Source of the DNA: Ensifer sp. USDA 6670
GTDB lineage: Bacteria > Pseudomonadota > Alphaproteobacteria > Rhizobiales > Rhizobiaceae
Assembly: GCA_000421085.1 (NCBI GenBank)
Contig: ATWE01000003.1
Location: forward strand, 62,001-126,000
DNA: 64,000 nt
Direction of reading: 5' to 3'
Shown: positions 44,361 to 53,929 of the stretch, piece after piece
Numbering within the stretch: the first letter of the stretch is position 1
How the letters are laid out: every line of letters starts with the position of its first letter
Translations under genes and position numbers: made by a program
The notes under the pieces: generated by a model
Told to the model about the DNA's origin: nothing
The model's input: only the letters and a program-made list of their open reading frames with translations
The model's database searches: none

Positions 44361-45487
44361 GCGCCATCCTCAAGGGAATGACCTGGAACCACCCGCGCGG
44401 CTACGACCCGATGGTGGCCTGCTCGCATTCGTGGCAGGAAAGGACGGGCGTCGAGATCCGGTGGGAAAAGCGCTCGCTGCAGGACTTCGAGACCTTCCCG
44501 GTCGAGACTCTGGCACGGAACTATGACCTGATCATCATCGACCATCCTCATGTGGGGCAGATCACCGGCGAGAATTGCCTGCTTCCCCTCAACGTGCCGG
44601 GCCGCGAGGCGGAGCGGCAGGCGCTCTCGGCCGCAAGCGTCGGCCCGTCCTATCCGAGCTACGCCTGGAACGCGCGCCAATGGGCCTTTCCGATCGATGC
44701 CGCGACCCAGGTGCAGGCCTGGCGGCCGGATCGCACGGATCGGTTTCAGACCTGGCAGGAGATGCTCGCGCTCGCCCGTCGCGGCGGCGTCATCCTGCCG
44801 CTCCGGCCGCCGCATTCGCTGATGAGCTTTTACACGCTCTGCGGCAATCTCGGCCGGCCTTGCCGCAGCGCCGGTCAGGGCGATCTCGTCGATGCCGAAA
44901 CGGGCGCCACGGCGATCGAACTGCTGCAGGAAATCTCGGCGCTGATCGACCCCGCATGCTTCGGGATGGACCCGATCGCGGTGCTCGAGGCCATGGCGGC
45001 CGAGGCCTCGCCCGTCGCCTGCGCGCCGCTTATCTACGGCTATGTCAGCTATTCCATCGCCGGCTTTCGCCCGGCGCTTGTCCGCTTCGGCGATTTCCCG
45101 ACCGTGGGCGCCGCGGAGCCGGTCGGCTCGGCGCTCGGCGGGACAGGCATAGCCGTCTCGGCATTTTCGCAAGCGCCTGGGGAGGCGATCGATTTCGCCT
45201 ATTGGGTGGCGAGCGGCGGCGTGCAGCGGGGCCTATATGCGGCATCCGGCGGGCAGCCCGGCCATGGGGACGCCTGGGAAGACGACAAGGTCAATGAGGC
45301 GACCCATGATTTCTACCGCGCGACCCGGGCAACGCTCGAGGGCGCCTGGCTCCGGCCACGCCACGACGGCTACATGACTTTCCAGCAGGCGGGTTCGGAC
45401 CGCCTGAACGAGGGGCTGCAGAGCCGGGAGAGACCGAGGCTCGTGGTCGATGAGCTCAACCGGCTGTTTCACGCGAGTTTTCGCTGA
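44357..45487 (+). CDS. Solute-binding-like protein without signal peptide
   Basis: This 376-residue protein has the fold pattern of family 1 ABC solute-binding proteins (GMTWNHPRGYDPMVACS, LARNYDLIIIDHPHVGQI, WAFPIDAATQVQAWRPD). The N-terminus is charged and shows no signal peptide. The start ATG overlaps the CoA-transferase stop by 4 nt. The protein therefore probably stays in the cytoplasm and may bind the acid or act with the CoA-transferase. No permease or ATPase gene is next to it. Confidence 0.78.
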   Translation: MSAILKGMTWNHPRGYDPMVACSHSWQERTGVEIRWEKRSLQDFETFPVETLARNYDLIIIDHPHVGQITGENCLLPLNVPGREAERQALSAASVGPSYPSYAWNARQWAFPIDAATQVQAWRPDRTDRFQTWQEMLALARRGGVILPLRPPHSLMSFYTLCGNLGRPCRSAGQGDLVDAETGATAIELLQEISALIDPACFGMDPIAVLEAMAAEASPVACAPLIYGYVSYSIAGFRPALVRFGDFPTVGAAEPVGSALGGTGIAVSAFSQAPGEAIDFAYWVASGGVQRGLYAASGGQPGHGDAWEDDKVNEATHDFYRATRATLEGAWLRPRHDGYMTFQQAGSDRLNEGLQSRERPRLVVDELNRLFHASFR

Positions 45488-45818
45488 AGGCGAAATCGCG
45501 GTGTGGCGCTAGGGCCTATACACATCCCGTCCTCCGGAGGAACCGTTGCTGCAGGACTGACGAAGGTTTAGCCGCTTGTCGTCTCCCCCCTTGTGGGGGA
45601 GAATACCTGCAGCGGGCCCTCGCGTCCTTGACATCGCCTGCCCCGAGGCAATGGTCCCATGAGAGGGGCAATCTTCACAAAATTTCAAAAGCGGCCTCGC
45701 AATTCTCTCCGCGTAAAGATTGGATTCAACCTTTCTTGATAATCTCCCGTTAGCAAGTCTCGTCAGTAGGTCCTGACGGCGCGGTTGCCGTCGGCTTTTG
45801 TATTGCGTGCGGGTCCTC
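45488..45818. other. Gap before the lysozyme-like gene
   Basis: The gap contains the palindrome TCTCCCCC-CTTGT-GGGGGAGA near 45573-45594, a type of short repeat common between rhizobial genes. It may act as a terminator for the upstream operon. No gene is recognised. Confidence 0.5.
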
Positions 45819-46829
45819 ATGCGTGTTTTTTCGGCTGTCTCAGCGATCGTCATAACCTCCCTGGTTCTATCGAGCTGCGGCTTCGGGGGGAGCAGGCCGT
45901 CGCGGGAGACGACGAGCTCCGTCGTCCGTGCGGCAAGCCCGGTTCCTACAGCGGAGGTCAGCGCCGCTGCCGCGCAAGCGGCGCCTCAGCCGGAGGCGCT
46001 CGCCTGGGCGGGAACCGTTCCGCAGCCGCAGGCCTTCATGCAGGCGGAAAGGACCGTTGGCATGCCGGTTCCCGCCGAGCGCCCCATTGCGATGCTCGCT
46101 CCTGAAAATCCCGCTCGCGAGCCGCGCGGCCGCTCTCGCGTCTACAGCCACAGCTTCCGCGATGCCCATCCGATCAATTTCGGCACCCGGTCGCCGCGCA
46201 AACTCGCCGTTCACGGCGTCGACGTTTCACGCTGGCAGGGCGACATCAACTGGGCGAAGCTGCGCACGCAAGGCGCCAACTTCGCCTATATCAAGGCGAC
46301 CGACGGCGGCGATCATCTCGATCCCATGTTCAAGAAGAACTGGCGCCGGGCCGACGAGGCCGGGCTGAAACGCGGCGCCTACCACTTCTTCTACTGGTGC
46401 CGCACGGCCGGCGAACAGGCGGACTGGTTCATCCGCAACGTCCCCCGGGACCCGAGCGCCCTCCCGCCCGTCATCGACGTCGAGTGGAACGGCGAGTCGA
46501 GCTGCAAGCGGCGTCCCTCGCCCGAGCGGGTGCGGGAAAAGATGCAGGTCTTCATGGACAAGCTGGAGCGCCACTACGGCCAGCGCCCGATCATCTATAC
46601 CGCGCCGGACTTCTACCGCGACAATCTGCAGGGCGCGTTCCCCAATCATCCCTTCTGGCTGCGCTCGGTCGCCGCCCACCCGTCCAAGGTCTATCCCGGA
46701 CGCAAATGGGTCTTCTGGCAATATTCGGGCTCTGGCCTGTCCCACGGCGTCGACGGGCGAATCGACCTCAACGTCTTCAACGGCAGCGAGGAAGACTGGC
46801 ACAATTGGGTGGCGGCGCGCTCGAGCTGA
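45819..46829 (+). CDS. Glycoside hydrolase family 25 (lysozyme-like) lipoprotein
   Basis: This 336-residue protein has a lipoprotein signal ending LSSC at about residues 16-19, a long Ala/Pro-rich linker to about residue 125, and a GH25 domain (about 128-335). The domain contains VHGVDVSRWQGDINW, FAYIKATDGGD and VIDVEWNGES, with the Asp and Glu residues typical of the catalytic site. It would cut the glycan strands of peptidoglycan in the periplasm or on the outer membrane. The frame is open upstream to 45798 but ATG 45819 gives the proper signal. It could serve cell-wall remodelling. Confidence 0.87.
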   Translation: MRVFSAVSAIVITSLVLSSCGFGGSRPSRETTSSVVRAASPVPTAEVSAAAAQAAPQPEALAWAGTVPQPQAFMQAERTVGMPVPAERPIAMLAPENPAREPRGRSRVYSHSFRDAHPINFGTRSPRKLAVHGVDVSRWQGDINWAKLRTQGANFAYIKATDGGDHLDPMFKKNWRRADEAGLKRGAYHFFYWCRTAGEQADWFIRNVPRDPSALPPVIDVEWNGESSCKRRPSPERVREKMQVFMDKLERHYGQRPIIYTAPDFYRDNLQGAFPNHPFWLRSVAAHPSKVYPGRKWVFWQYSGSGLSHGVDGRIDLNVFNGSEEDWHNWVAARSS

Positions 46830-46833
46830 GGGA

Positions 46834-47310
46834 ATGCAAGTGACGCCGATCCGCCTGCTGCAGGCCGATGACGCGGCCCTCCCCGCACTTGCCGCCCTCA
46901 TGGAGGAAATGCAGGCGCATTACCGCGTGGCCTGTCCGCTACGCGCCGAGATCATCGCGGGGCTTGAGGCCATGCCGCCGGGCGCGGAGATCCTTGTCGC
47001 CGAGGGCAATCGTTCGGTGCTCGGTTTCGCCGCCTTCTCCCCGATCTACCCCGGGCCGGGCCTGAAGCCGGGCATCTTTCTGAAGGAACTCTACGTCAGC
47101 GGATCACAGCGCGGCCGCGGCCTCGGCCGGGCTTTGATGCAGAAGCTCGCCAGCCTGGCGAAGGAGCGCGGACTCTCGCGCATCGATTGGACCGCGGAAG
47201 CGGAAAACACACGGCTCCTCTCCTTCTATGAAGAGCTGGGCGGTGCACGCAAACCGGACAAGCTCTTCTTCCGGCTCGACGGGGAAGCGCTCGCGCGGCT
47301 GGCGGACTGA
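46834..47310 (+). CDS. GNAT-family N-acetyltransferase
   Basis: This 158-residue protein has a single GNAT fold with the acetyl-CoA-binding motif GSQRGRGLGRALMQKLA (about 89-105) and ending strands IDWTAEAENTRLLSFYEELG. The acceptor cannot be deduced. It starts 4 nt after the lysozyme-like gene and is probably in the same transcript. Confidence 0.87.
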   Translation: MQVTPIRLLQADDAALPALAALMEEMQAHYRVACPLRAEIIAGLEAMPPGAEILVAEGNRSVLGFAAFSPIYPGPGLKPGIFLKELYVSGSQRGRGLGRALMQKLASLAKERGLSRIDWTAEAENTRLLSFYEELGGARKPDKLFFRLDGEALARLAD

Positions 47311-47337
47311 GACAGCGCGCCGCGGCCCGGGCCGCCC

Positions 47338-48240
47338 TCAGTCGCCCATGCCTTCCGCTTCCGCCGCCAGCCATGCCTCGAACGTCCGCATGGAAGCACT
47401 CGGCTCGATGTCCCGCGGTTTTGCGAACCAGTAGCCATAGTCGCTTCGATATCCAAAGCCGTTCGGATTGACGAGCTTTCCCGCCGCAAGGTCATCGAGG
47501 ATAAGACCGCGCGGGATCAAAGCCATTCCCTGTCCGGCAAGTGCCGCCCGGATCACCATCGTGTAATAGCCGAAGCGCGTGGTGTGCCGGACCGCGAGGT
47601 CGCCCCTGCCATGCCCCTTGGCAAAATAATTCCAGTGCAGCGGCGTCTGCGGGTGCTCCAGCATGATGCCGTCGGCGAGATCCTCGATCGTCTCCGGAGT
47701 GCCGTTCTTCTCCCAGTAGGAAGGGGCGCTGACGACAAGAACTTCGCGCCCGAAGAGATAGCTGGTCTCCTCGCACGGCAGCGGTTCGCTCAGGAAGCGG
47801 AATATCGCATCGGGCGTCTGGGACTGGGTCGGAGAAACGAACGTCGTGAACTGCACCTCGATCTCCGGGTGCTGCTCGGTAAAACGAAGGAAGCGCGGCA
47901 GCAGCCACCGATCCCCGAAAATGGGCGGCACCTGCAATCTCAGCACCCGCGGGCCCGGTTTCAGGCGGGCGACACGAAGGGCGGCGTCCTCCATCGCCTT
48001 CAATGCGGTGCGCGCCTGTTCGATATAGATCGTGCCGACTTCCGTCGGGAACATTCCGCGTGGCGTGCGGACGAAGACGGGGCTGCCGATCAGGTCTTCG
48101 AGCGCCAGCAATTGCTTGCTGACGGCGCTCTGCGACAGCGACGTGCTCTCGGAGGCAGCGCTCGTCGATCCCCTTTCGGCCACCGCAAGCAGCACCTGAA
48201 GTGCGGTCGTCGAAGGCAAACGCCGCCGTCCCGAAGCCAT
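47338..48240 (-). CDS. LysR-family transcriptional regulator
   Basis: This 300-residue protein has an N-terminal winged helix (residues about 8-65; SESTSLSQSAVSKQLLALE is the helix-turn-helix) and a C-terminal effector domain of the periplasmic-binding type (about 90-295). It is divergent from the argH-ABC operon, so that operon is the likely target. The 193-bp intergenic region would hold the binding sites. It resembles GcvA-type regulators in its C-terminal pattern. The inducer is unknown. Confidence 0.9.
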   Translation of the reverse strand: MASGRRRLPSTTALQVLLAVAERGSTSAASESTSLSQSAVSKQLLALEDLIGSPVFVRTPRGMFPTEVGTIYIEQARTALKAMEDAALRVARLKPGPRVLRLQVPPIFGDRWLLPRFLRFTEQHPEIEVQFTTFVSPTQSQTPDAIFRFLSEPLPCEETSYLFGREVLVVSAPSYWEKNGTPETIEDLADGIMLEHPQTPLHWNYFAKGHGRGDLAVRHTTRFGYYTMVIRAALAGQGMALIPRGLILDDLAAGKLVNPNGFGYRSDYGYWFAKPRDIEPSASMRTFEAWLAAEAEGMGD

Positions 48241-48433
48241 GAAAGTCCCTCCGCCAGGTTCAGCCGATGCGAGATCGCGCTTCCGCTCCGCCCCGTTCCT
48301 TGCGCAGAACCTAAATAAGTGCCCGGAGCAAGGCTAGTCGTTTTTGTCATAGCTTGGTGAAATAACTTCGCTTGCCGGAGGGTACGGCCCGTGGGAGCCT
48401 CTCCGAAAGAACGAACAAATAAAGGGAACGAAA

Positions 48434-49900
48434 ATGACTGAGCCCACTCAGCTATGGGGTGGACGTTTCAAGTCCGGACCGTCCGAAGCGCTTGCAAACC
48501 TGTCACGCGCGCCGCGATCTTACTTTCGACTTTACAGGGAAGATATTGCAGGTTCGCGCGCCCATGCTTCCGAGTTGAAGCGGGCCGGTGTCGTGGACGA
48601 GAGTGAATTCTCCGCGATACGCGCGGCGCTCGAAGGCATCGAGGCCGATGTCGGTGCCGGCCGCGAGGAGCCGATTGCAGCCGACGAGGATCTGCATACC
48701 TTTCTCGAACGTCTTTTGATGGCGCGTCTCGGCACGCTCGGCGGCAAGCTTCGCGCCGGGCGGTCGCGCAACGACCAGACGGCAAACAACACGCGCCTCT
48801 ATCTGCGGCGCATGGCGCGGGAGCTTTCCCGAGGCGTCATCGCCATCGAAGAAGCCCTGATGGAACAGGCATCCCGGCATACGGAGACCGTGATGCCCGG
48901 CTTTACCCATCTTCAGCCGGCCCAGCCGGTCGTGCTCGGCCACCACCTCATGGCGCACGCGCAGTCGCTGCTGCGCGATCTGCAGCGTTTTGCCGATTGG
49001 GACCGCCGCTTCGATCGCTCGCCTCTCGGTGCGGCTGCGCTGGCCGGGTCCGGCATTGCGCGCCGCCCCGACCTCTCCGCCATCGATCTCGGCTTTTCGG
49101 CCGCTTGCGAGAACTCCATCGATGCCGTCGCGGCGCGCGATCACGTCGCCGAATTCCTCTTCATCTGCTCGCTGGTGGCGGTGGATCTTTCGCGGCTTGC
49201 GGAGGAAATCTGCCTCTGGAGCTCGAAGCAGTTCAGCTGGGTGCGGCTGCATGATTCCTATTCCACCGGCTCCTCGATCATGCCGCAGAAGAAGAACCCC
49301 GACGTCGCCGAGCTGACGCGCGGCATGTCGGGCACGCTGATCGGCAACATCGCCGGCTTCCTCGCGACCATGAAGGCGATGCCGCTCGCCTATAATCGCG
49401 ATCTCGCCGAGGACAAGCGCAGCCTGTTCGAGACGATCGACGTTCTCGAACTCATCCTGCCCGCCTTCGCCGGCATGGTGGGAACTCTGGAATTTGACGT
49501 GGAGAAGCTGCGCGAGGAAGCGCCGAAGGGCTTCACGCTCGCGACCGAAGTGGCTGACTGGCTGGTTGGCCGGGGCGTGCCTTTCGCCGAAGCGCACGAG
49601 ATCACCGGCGCCGTGGTGCGCTACTGCGAAGAGCGCGGTCACGATCTTGCCGGCCTGACGGCCGAGGACCTGCCGGGGATCGATCCGCGGCTTCAGCCGG
49701 AGATGCTCGCGGCGCTCGCGCTCGAAAAGGCGCTTGCCAGCAGAAACGGCTACGGTGCAACGGCGCCGGAGAGGGTCCGCGAGCAGATCGCCCGCTTCGA
49801 AACGGCGCTCGCCGAATGTCGCGCCTTTGCCGGCGGCCCGATTGGCGGCGAGGCTTTTGCGGGAGCGAAGAACGGCGCAGAGGAGGCGCGACGCCGATGA
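48434..49900 (+). CDS. argH: Argininosuccinate lyase-like C-N lyase
   Basis: This 488-residue member of the fumarase/aspartase superfamily has DEDLH (84-88), the catalytic-base region GFTHLQ (156-161, His159), and the signature loop GSSIMPQKKNPD (279-290). It would split a C-N bond of a succinyl-type adduct, releasing fumarate. Argininosuccinate is the classic substrate. The setting with an ABC importer and an MmgE/PrpD protein and under a LysR regulator points to a catabolic paralogue, perhaps for an imino-disuccinate-like compound. AAAGGGAACG precedes the ATG. The stop overlaps the permease start by 4 nt. Confidence 0.87.
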   Translation: MTEPTQLWGGRFKSGPSEALANLSRAPRSYFRLYREDIAGSRAHASELKRAGVVDESEFSAIRAALEGIEADVGAGREEPIAADEDLHTFLERLLMARLGTLGGKLRAGRSRNDQTANNTRLYLRRMARELSRGVIAIEEALMEQASRHTETVMPGFTHLQPAQPVVLGHHLMAHAQSLLRDLQRFADWDRRFDRSPLGAAALAGSGIARRPDLSAIDLGFSAACENSIDAVAARDHVAEFLFICSLVAVDLSRLAEEICLWSSKQFSWVRLHDSYSTGSSIMPQKKNPDVAELTRGMSGTLIGNIAGFLATMKAMPLAYNRDLAEDKRSLFETIDVLELILPAFAGMVGTLEFDVEKLREEAPKGFTLATEVADWLVGRGVPFAEAHEITGAVVRYCEERGHDLAGLTAEDLPGIDPRLQPEMLAALALEKALASRNGYGATAPERVREQIARFETALAECRAFAGGPIGGEAFAGAKNGAEEARRR

Positions 49901-50769
49901 ATGTGGCAAGCCTCGCAACTCAGCCTGCGGATTCCAAATACGAGATCGCGCACCTGAAACTGGTGCCGAAACGCCATATCGGACGGATGATCGCCGCGGG
50001 CGTCGTGCTCCTGCTGTTTGCGGGCCTCGTGCGGGCCTTCAGCGTCGGTCAGATCGAATGGAGCTATGTCCGCGATTTTCTCTTCGCGCCCGCGATCCTC
50101 GCCGGCCTCTACAACACCCTGCTGATGACCGTTGCCGCCATGGGTCTAGGCATCGTCCTCGGCGTCGTCATCGCCATCATGCGCATTTCCGGCAATCCGG
50201 TGCTGTCGTCGATCGCCATCGGCTATATCTGGGTCTTTCGCGGCGCCCCGGCGCTGCTGCAGTTGATGCTGTGGTTCAACCTGGCGCTCATCTTCCCGAC
50301 GCTCGGCATTCCCGGACTGTTCGAGTTCAGGACGGTCGACGTCATGACGCCCTTCGTCGCCGCCGTACTCGGGCTCGGCATATCCCAGGGCGCCTATACT
50401 TCGGAGGTGGTGCGTAGCGGGCTTCTATCCGTCGACAGCGGCCAGTACGAGGCTGCGCGTACGATCGGTATGAAGCAGATGATGATGCTACGCCGTATCG
50501 TCCTGCCGCAGGCGATGCGCGTCATGGTGCCGCCTGTCGGCAACGAGGTGATCGGCATGGTGAAGCTGACGTCGCTGGCCAGCGTCATCCAGTATTCCGA
50601 GATCCTCCACAACGCGCAGATCATCTATTTCGCCAACACCCGCGTACTCGAACTGCTGCTGGTCGCGAGCTTCTGGTACCTGCTCGTCGTCTCCGTGCTC
50701 TCGATAGGGCAGCACTATATCGAGCGCTATTTCGGCCGCGGTTCGAAATCGATCCGCTCGTCCATGTGA
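49897..50769 (+). CDS. Polar amino acid ABC transporter permease
   Basis: This 290-residue permease has an N-terminal cytoplasmic stretch, a membrane segment at about 30-50, and the HisM-type core. The core shows GLYNTLLMTVAAMGLGIVLG, WVFRGAPALLQLM and the ATPase-contact loop QYEAARTIGMKQMMMLRRIVLPQ. It is a homodimer-type permease because only one permease gene is present. It overlaps argH by 4 nt and precedes the ATPase gene. Confidence 0.9.
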   Translation: MNVASLATQPADSKYEIAHLKLVPKRHIGRMIAAGVVLLLFAGLVRAFSVGQIEWSYVRDFLFAPAILAGLYNTLLMTVAAMGLGIVLGVVIAIMRISGNPVLSSIAIGYIWVFRGAPALLQLMLWFNLALIFPTLGIPGLFEFRTVDVMTPFVAAVLGLGISQGAYTSEVVRSGLLSVDSGQYEAARTIGMKQMMMLRRIVLPQAMRVMVPPVGNEVIGMVKLTSLASVIQYSEILHNAQIIYFANTRVLELLLVASFWYLLVVSVLSIGQHYIERYFGRGSKSIRSSM

Positions 50770-50777
50770 GGTCGGTG

Positions 50778-51548
50778 ATGAACCAGGATATTCTCGTCAA
50801 GGCTATCGACGTCACGAAGAACTACGGCACGTTCCGCGCTCTCGACAAGGTCAGCCTGGAAGTCGCCCGCGGAGAGGTGAGCTGTATCATCGGTCCCTCG
50901 GGCTCGGGCAAGAGCACGCTTCTGCGCTGCATCAACCTTTTGGAGCGGATGGACAGCGGCGCGATCTGGGTCAAGGACGAACTGATCGGCTACCGCCGCG
51001 ACGGCAATAATCTCCATGAGATCAGCGATGCGGAGATTTCGCGCCAGCGGCAGCGGATCGGCATGGTCTTCCAGCGCTTCAACCTGTTCCCGCACAAGAC
51101 CGCCCTGGAAAACATCATCGAGGGGCCGGTGCAGGTGCTCGGCGAGCCGGTGAAGGAAGCGCGCGACAGGGCCTCGGCATTGCTGGAGCGGGTGGGCCTC
51201 GCGGACAAGGCGAACCATTACCCCTCGGAGCTTTCCGGGGGCCAGCAGCAGCGCGTCGCGATCGCCCGCGCCATGGGCATGCGGCCGGATCTCATTCTTT
51301 TCGACGAACCGACGTCGGCGCTCGACCCTGAGCTGGTGTCGGAAGTGCTCGACGTGATGCGGGACCTTGCCGCTTCCGGCATGACGATGATCGTCGTCAC
51401 TCATGAGCTCGGCTTCGCCCGCAACGTGGCAAATACCGTCACCTTCATGGAGACCGGCAAGGTGGTTGAAACAGGCTTGGCATCGGAGGTTCTCAGCACC
51501 CCGAAAAGTGCCCGAACGGCGGAGTTCATCAAAGCCGTTCGCAGCTGA
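50778..51548 (+). CDS. Polar amino acid ABC transporter ATPase
   Basis: This 256-residue ATPase has Walker A GPSGSGKSTLL (about 39-49), signature LSGGQQQRVAIARAMG (about 152-167), and Walker B LILFDEP. It is typical of the HisP/GlnQ group. ATG 50778 gives the normal N-terminus. GTG 50766 in the same frame overlaps the permease stop and is less likely. It powers the single permease encoded upstream. Confidence 0.92.
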   Translation: MNQDILVKAIDVTKNYGTFRALDKVSLEVARGEVSCIIGPSGSGKSTLLRCINLLERMDSGAIWVKDELIGYRRDGNNLHEISDAEISRQRQRIGMVFQRFNLFPHKTALENIIEGPVQVLGEPVKEARDRASALLERVGLADKANHYPSELSGGQQQRVAIARAMGMRPDLILFDEPTSALDPELVSEVLDVMRDLAASGMTMIVVTHELGFARNVANTVTFMETGKVVETGLASEVLSTPKSARTAEFIKAVRS

Positions 51549-51610
51549 GGAACAGAAGAACGGCGGCAGACGAAGCCGCCGGCTCGAACCAGGACAAAAT
51601 GGGGAACCAC

Positions 51611-52441
51611 ATGAACAAGCATATCGCAGCGCTCACGGTCGCGTGCCTCGCCGCAACCTCCGCCAATGCCGCCGGCCTGCCCGAGCGGGTGAAGTCGGCC
51701 GGCAAGGTCGTGGTCGCCAACCAGCCGAACTATCCGCCGATGGAATATGTCGACCCGGCTACCAACGAACTTAAGGGTGTCGACATCGATCTCGGCGTCG
51801 CGCTTGCCAAAGAGCTCGGCACCACGGTCGAGTGGTCGAATATCGGCTTCGAGCAGATGATCTCGTCGCTTCAGACCGGCCGCGTCGACCTTATCCACAG
51901 CGGCATGAGCGATCTTCCGAAGCGCCGCGATACGCTCGATTTCATCGATTACATGAAATCCGGCGCGCAGTTCTACACGTCCTTTGCCCGCAAGGACGAG
52001 TTCAAGACGCTCACCGATTTCTGCGGCAAGACCGTCGGCATGAGCCGCCGCACCTCCTTCCCGGACGAGACGGCGAAATGGAGTGCTGCCAATTGCGAAG
52101 TCAAGGGGCTGCCGGCCATCAAGGTCGTCGGCACGGAGGGCTCCGCCGATGCCCGCGCCCAGCTGAAGCAAGGCCGGCTCGATGCCGCCGTCCAGGGTTC
52201 CGAAACACTGCCCTATCTGATGGAGCTCGAGAAGGACACCTACGCCGTCGTGGGCGAGCCCTTCACCGTGGTCTATCAGGGCATCGGTTTCGCCAAGAAG
52301 GACACGGAACTGCGCGACGCCTATGCCGCAGCGCTGAAGGCCCTGATGGAGTCAGGCGAGTACAAGGCGATTTTCGCCAAATACGGCCTCGAGGGCACCT
52401 TGCTCGACGGCATTTACGTCAATGGCGAAGCGGTGAAGTAA
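51611..52441 (+). CDS. Polar amino acid ABC substrate-binding protein
   Basis: This 276-residue periplasmic protein has a signal peptide (about 1-20, ending NAAG) and the family 3 binding fold: QPNYPPMEYVDPATNELKG, GFEQMISSLQTGRVDLIHSG and GYKAI-type C-terminus (GEYKAIFAKYG). It would bind a polar amino acid or an N-substituted amino dicarboxylate. ATG 51611 is preceded by GGGGAACC. ATG 51599 is an alternative. A hairpin follows the stop. Confidence 0.9.
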   Translation: MNKHIAALTVACLAATSANAAGLPERVKSAGKVVVANQPNYPPMEYVDPATNELKGVDIDLGVALAKELGTTVEWSNIGFEQMISSLQTGRVDLIHSGMSDLPKRRDTLDFIDYMKSGAQFYTSFARKDEFKTLTDFCGKTVGMSRRTSFPDETAKWSAANCEVKGLPAIKVVGTEGSADARAQLKQGRLDAAVQGSETLPYLMELEKDTYAVVGEPFTVVYQGIGFAKKDTELRDAYAAALKALMESGEYKAIFAKYGLEGTLLDGIYVNGEAVK

Positions 52442-52451
52442 TTCGCCACAC

Positions 52452-52480
52452 TGCGGCCCCGCCGATACGGCCGGGCCGCA
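52452..52480 (+). terminator. Hairpin after the binding-protein gene
   Basis: TGCGGCCC and GGGCCGCA form an 8-bp stem around a 13-nt loop 10 nt after the stop. There is no T-run. It more likely protects the binding-protein mRNA than ends transcription. Confidence 0.5.
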
Positions 52481-52515
52481 ATATGCGCCGTCGCGGACCG
52501 ATTCACGACAAACCC

Positions 52516-53919
52516 ATGAGCAGTTCCATGCCCCGCGTTGCTGCCGACGCGCCGATCGACAGGCTGGCATCCTTTCTTTCAGCCCTTAGCTTCGAAGCGC
52601 TTCCCGCCGACGTCGTCGAAAAGACGAAGATCCACGTTGCCGACACGATCGGCGTGGCACTGGCGGGCGCGCGCTCGGCGGAAGCCGGCATTGCCCGCCG
52701 GTCCGCCGGCGCGCCCGGCTGCGCCCTGATCTGGGGCACCGGTGATCGGGCAGCGGCGCGTGAGGCCGCATTCATAAACGGGGTGGCGGCCCATGCTTTC
52801 GAACTCGACGATTCCGGCGGATGCGACCATTCGGGCGCGGTCGTCATTCCCGCCGTTCTGGCTGCGCTTGCGGAAGCGAAGCAGCCCGTGCCGGGCAGGG
52901 AGCTCATCGCCAGCGTGGTTGCGGGTTACGAGACCGGCCGGCGCCTCCTCGAGGCGGCCGGCGGCTACGACAGTCACAACGGCCTCGGCTGGCACTCTAC
53001 CGGCACCTGCGGCACGCTTGCGGCTGCGGCGGCTGTTGCGAGGCTTTCCGGTTTCGATGATCGGGCCACGCGCGATGCGGTCACGCTCGCCACCAGCTTC
53101 TCCTCCGGCCTCTGGGCCTTCATCCACGACGGATCGCAGGCGAAGAAGATCCATGCGGGCCGCGCGGCCGAAGGCGGCCTGCTCGCGGCGCGGTTGGCAG
53201 GGGAGGGCCTTGCCGGCCCCTCCAAGGTCTTCGACGACGTCTGGGGCGGCTTTTTCCGGGCGTTCAACAAGGATGTCTGCGAGCCGCAGAAGCTATGCGA
53301 AGGACTCGGCGAAGACTGGAAGGTGAGGCGTGCGGTCCTCAAGCCTTACGCCTCCTGCCGGGGCGCCCATTCGGCGATCGATGCGCTGGACGACCTGCTT
53401 TCGGAAACGGGCCGCGATGCAGCGGAGATCGACAGGATCGAATTGCGGTTGAGCGCTATGCTGATGGGCATGTGCGGCGCCCGGGAGAGCGGCGCCATGG
53501 CGCCCACGCAGATGAGCCTGCCCTATGCGCTCGCGGCACGCTGCGTGTTCCTGACCGCCGGGCTCCAGGCCTATGCGGCCGACCGGCGTGCCGATCCCCG
53601 TCTGCGGGCAGTCATGGACCGCATGCTGCTGACGGTAGACGATGGGATGCAGCCGCTCGACGAGCCGGTCGTCACGCTTCTCTTCAAGGACGGCGCCCGC
53701 CTGTCACGAATGGTGCCCCGCGCGACCGGTTCCGCCGAAAGGCCGATGCGTCCCGCCGCCATCCGCGCCAAGTTCGGAGAGCTCGCCGCGATGAGCATCG
53801 AGGCGGAGCAGGCGGACCGGCTCTGGCGGATGCTTGCCGAGCTCGAACACCTCGAGGATTGCCGCGCTCTGGAGCCCCTGCTTGCCGGCGACGGCGGCAA
53901 GCGTTCCGTCTTTTGCTGA
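52516..53919 (+). CDS. MmgE/PrpD-family protein (dehydratase or epimerase)
   Basis: This 467-residue protein has the MmgE/PrpD pattern: ALPADVVEKTKIHVADTIGV, FINGVAAHAFELDDSGG, HPGAxV-like GCDHSGAVVIPAVL, and KKIHAGRAAEGG. Known members include methylcitrate dehydratase, cis-aconitate decarboxylase and iminodisuccinate epimerase. Next to an ArgH-like lyase and an amino acid importer, an epimerase for a stereoisomer of the lyase substrate is an attractive idea. The ATG at 52516 is used because the frame open upstream to 51832 runs through the binding-protein gene. The gene is 11 nt from the next. Confidence 0.85.
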   Translation: MSSSMPRVAADAPIDRLASFLSALSFEALPADVVEKTKIHVADTIGVALAGARSAEAGIARRSAGAPGCALIWGTGDRAAAREAAFINGVAAHAFELDDSGGCDHSGAVVIPAVLAALAEAKQPVPGRELIASVVAGYETGRRLLEAAGGYDSHNGLGWHSTGTCGTLAAAAAVARLSGFDDRATRDAVTLATSFSSGLWAFIHDGSQAKKIHAGRAAEGGLLAARLAGEGLAGPSKVFDDVWGGFFRAFNKDVCEPQKLCEGLGEDWKVRRAVLKPYASCRGAHSAIDALDDLLSETGRDAAEIDRIELRLSAMLMGMCGARESGAMAPTQMSLPYALAARCVFLTAGLQAYAADRRADPRLRAVMDRMLLTVDDGMQPLDEPVVTLLFKDGARLSRMVPRATGSAERPMRPAAIRAKFGELAAMSIEAEQADRLWRMLAELEHLEDCRALEPLLAGDGGKRSVFC

Positions 53920-53929
53920 GGACCCTGCC

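Noticed and set aside
48503-49918. 471-codon minus-strand open frame
   Set aside because: It is antisense to argH, whose motifs are clear. The long opening results from GC-rich codon use.
51832-52515. Upstream extension of the MmgE/PrpD reading frame
   Set aside because: This part overlaps the substrate-binding protein gene in another frame and is Arg-rich. The family N-terminus begins at 52516.
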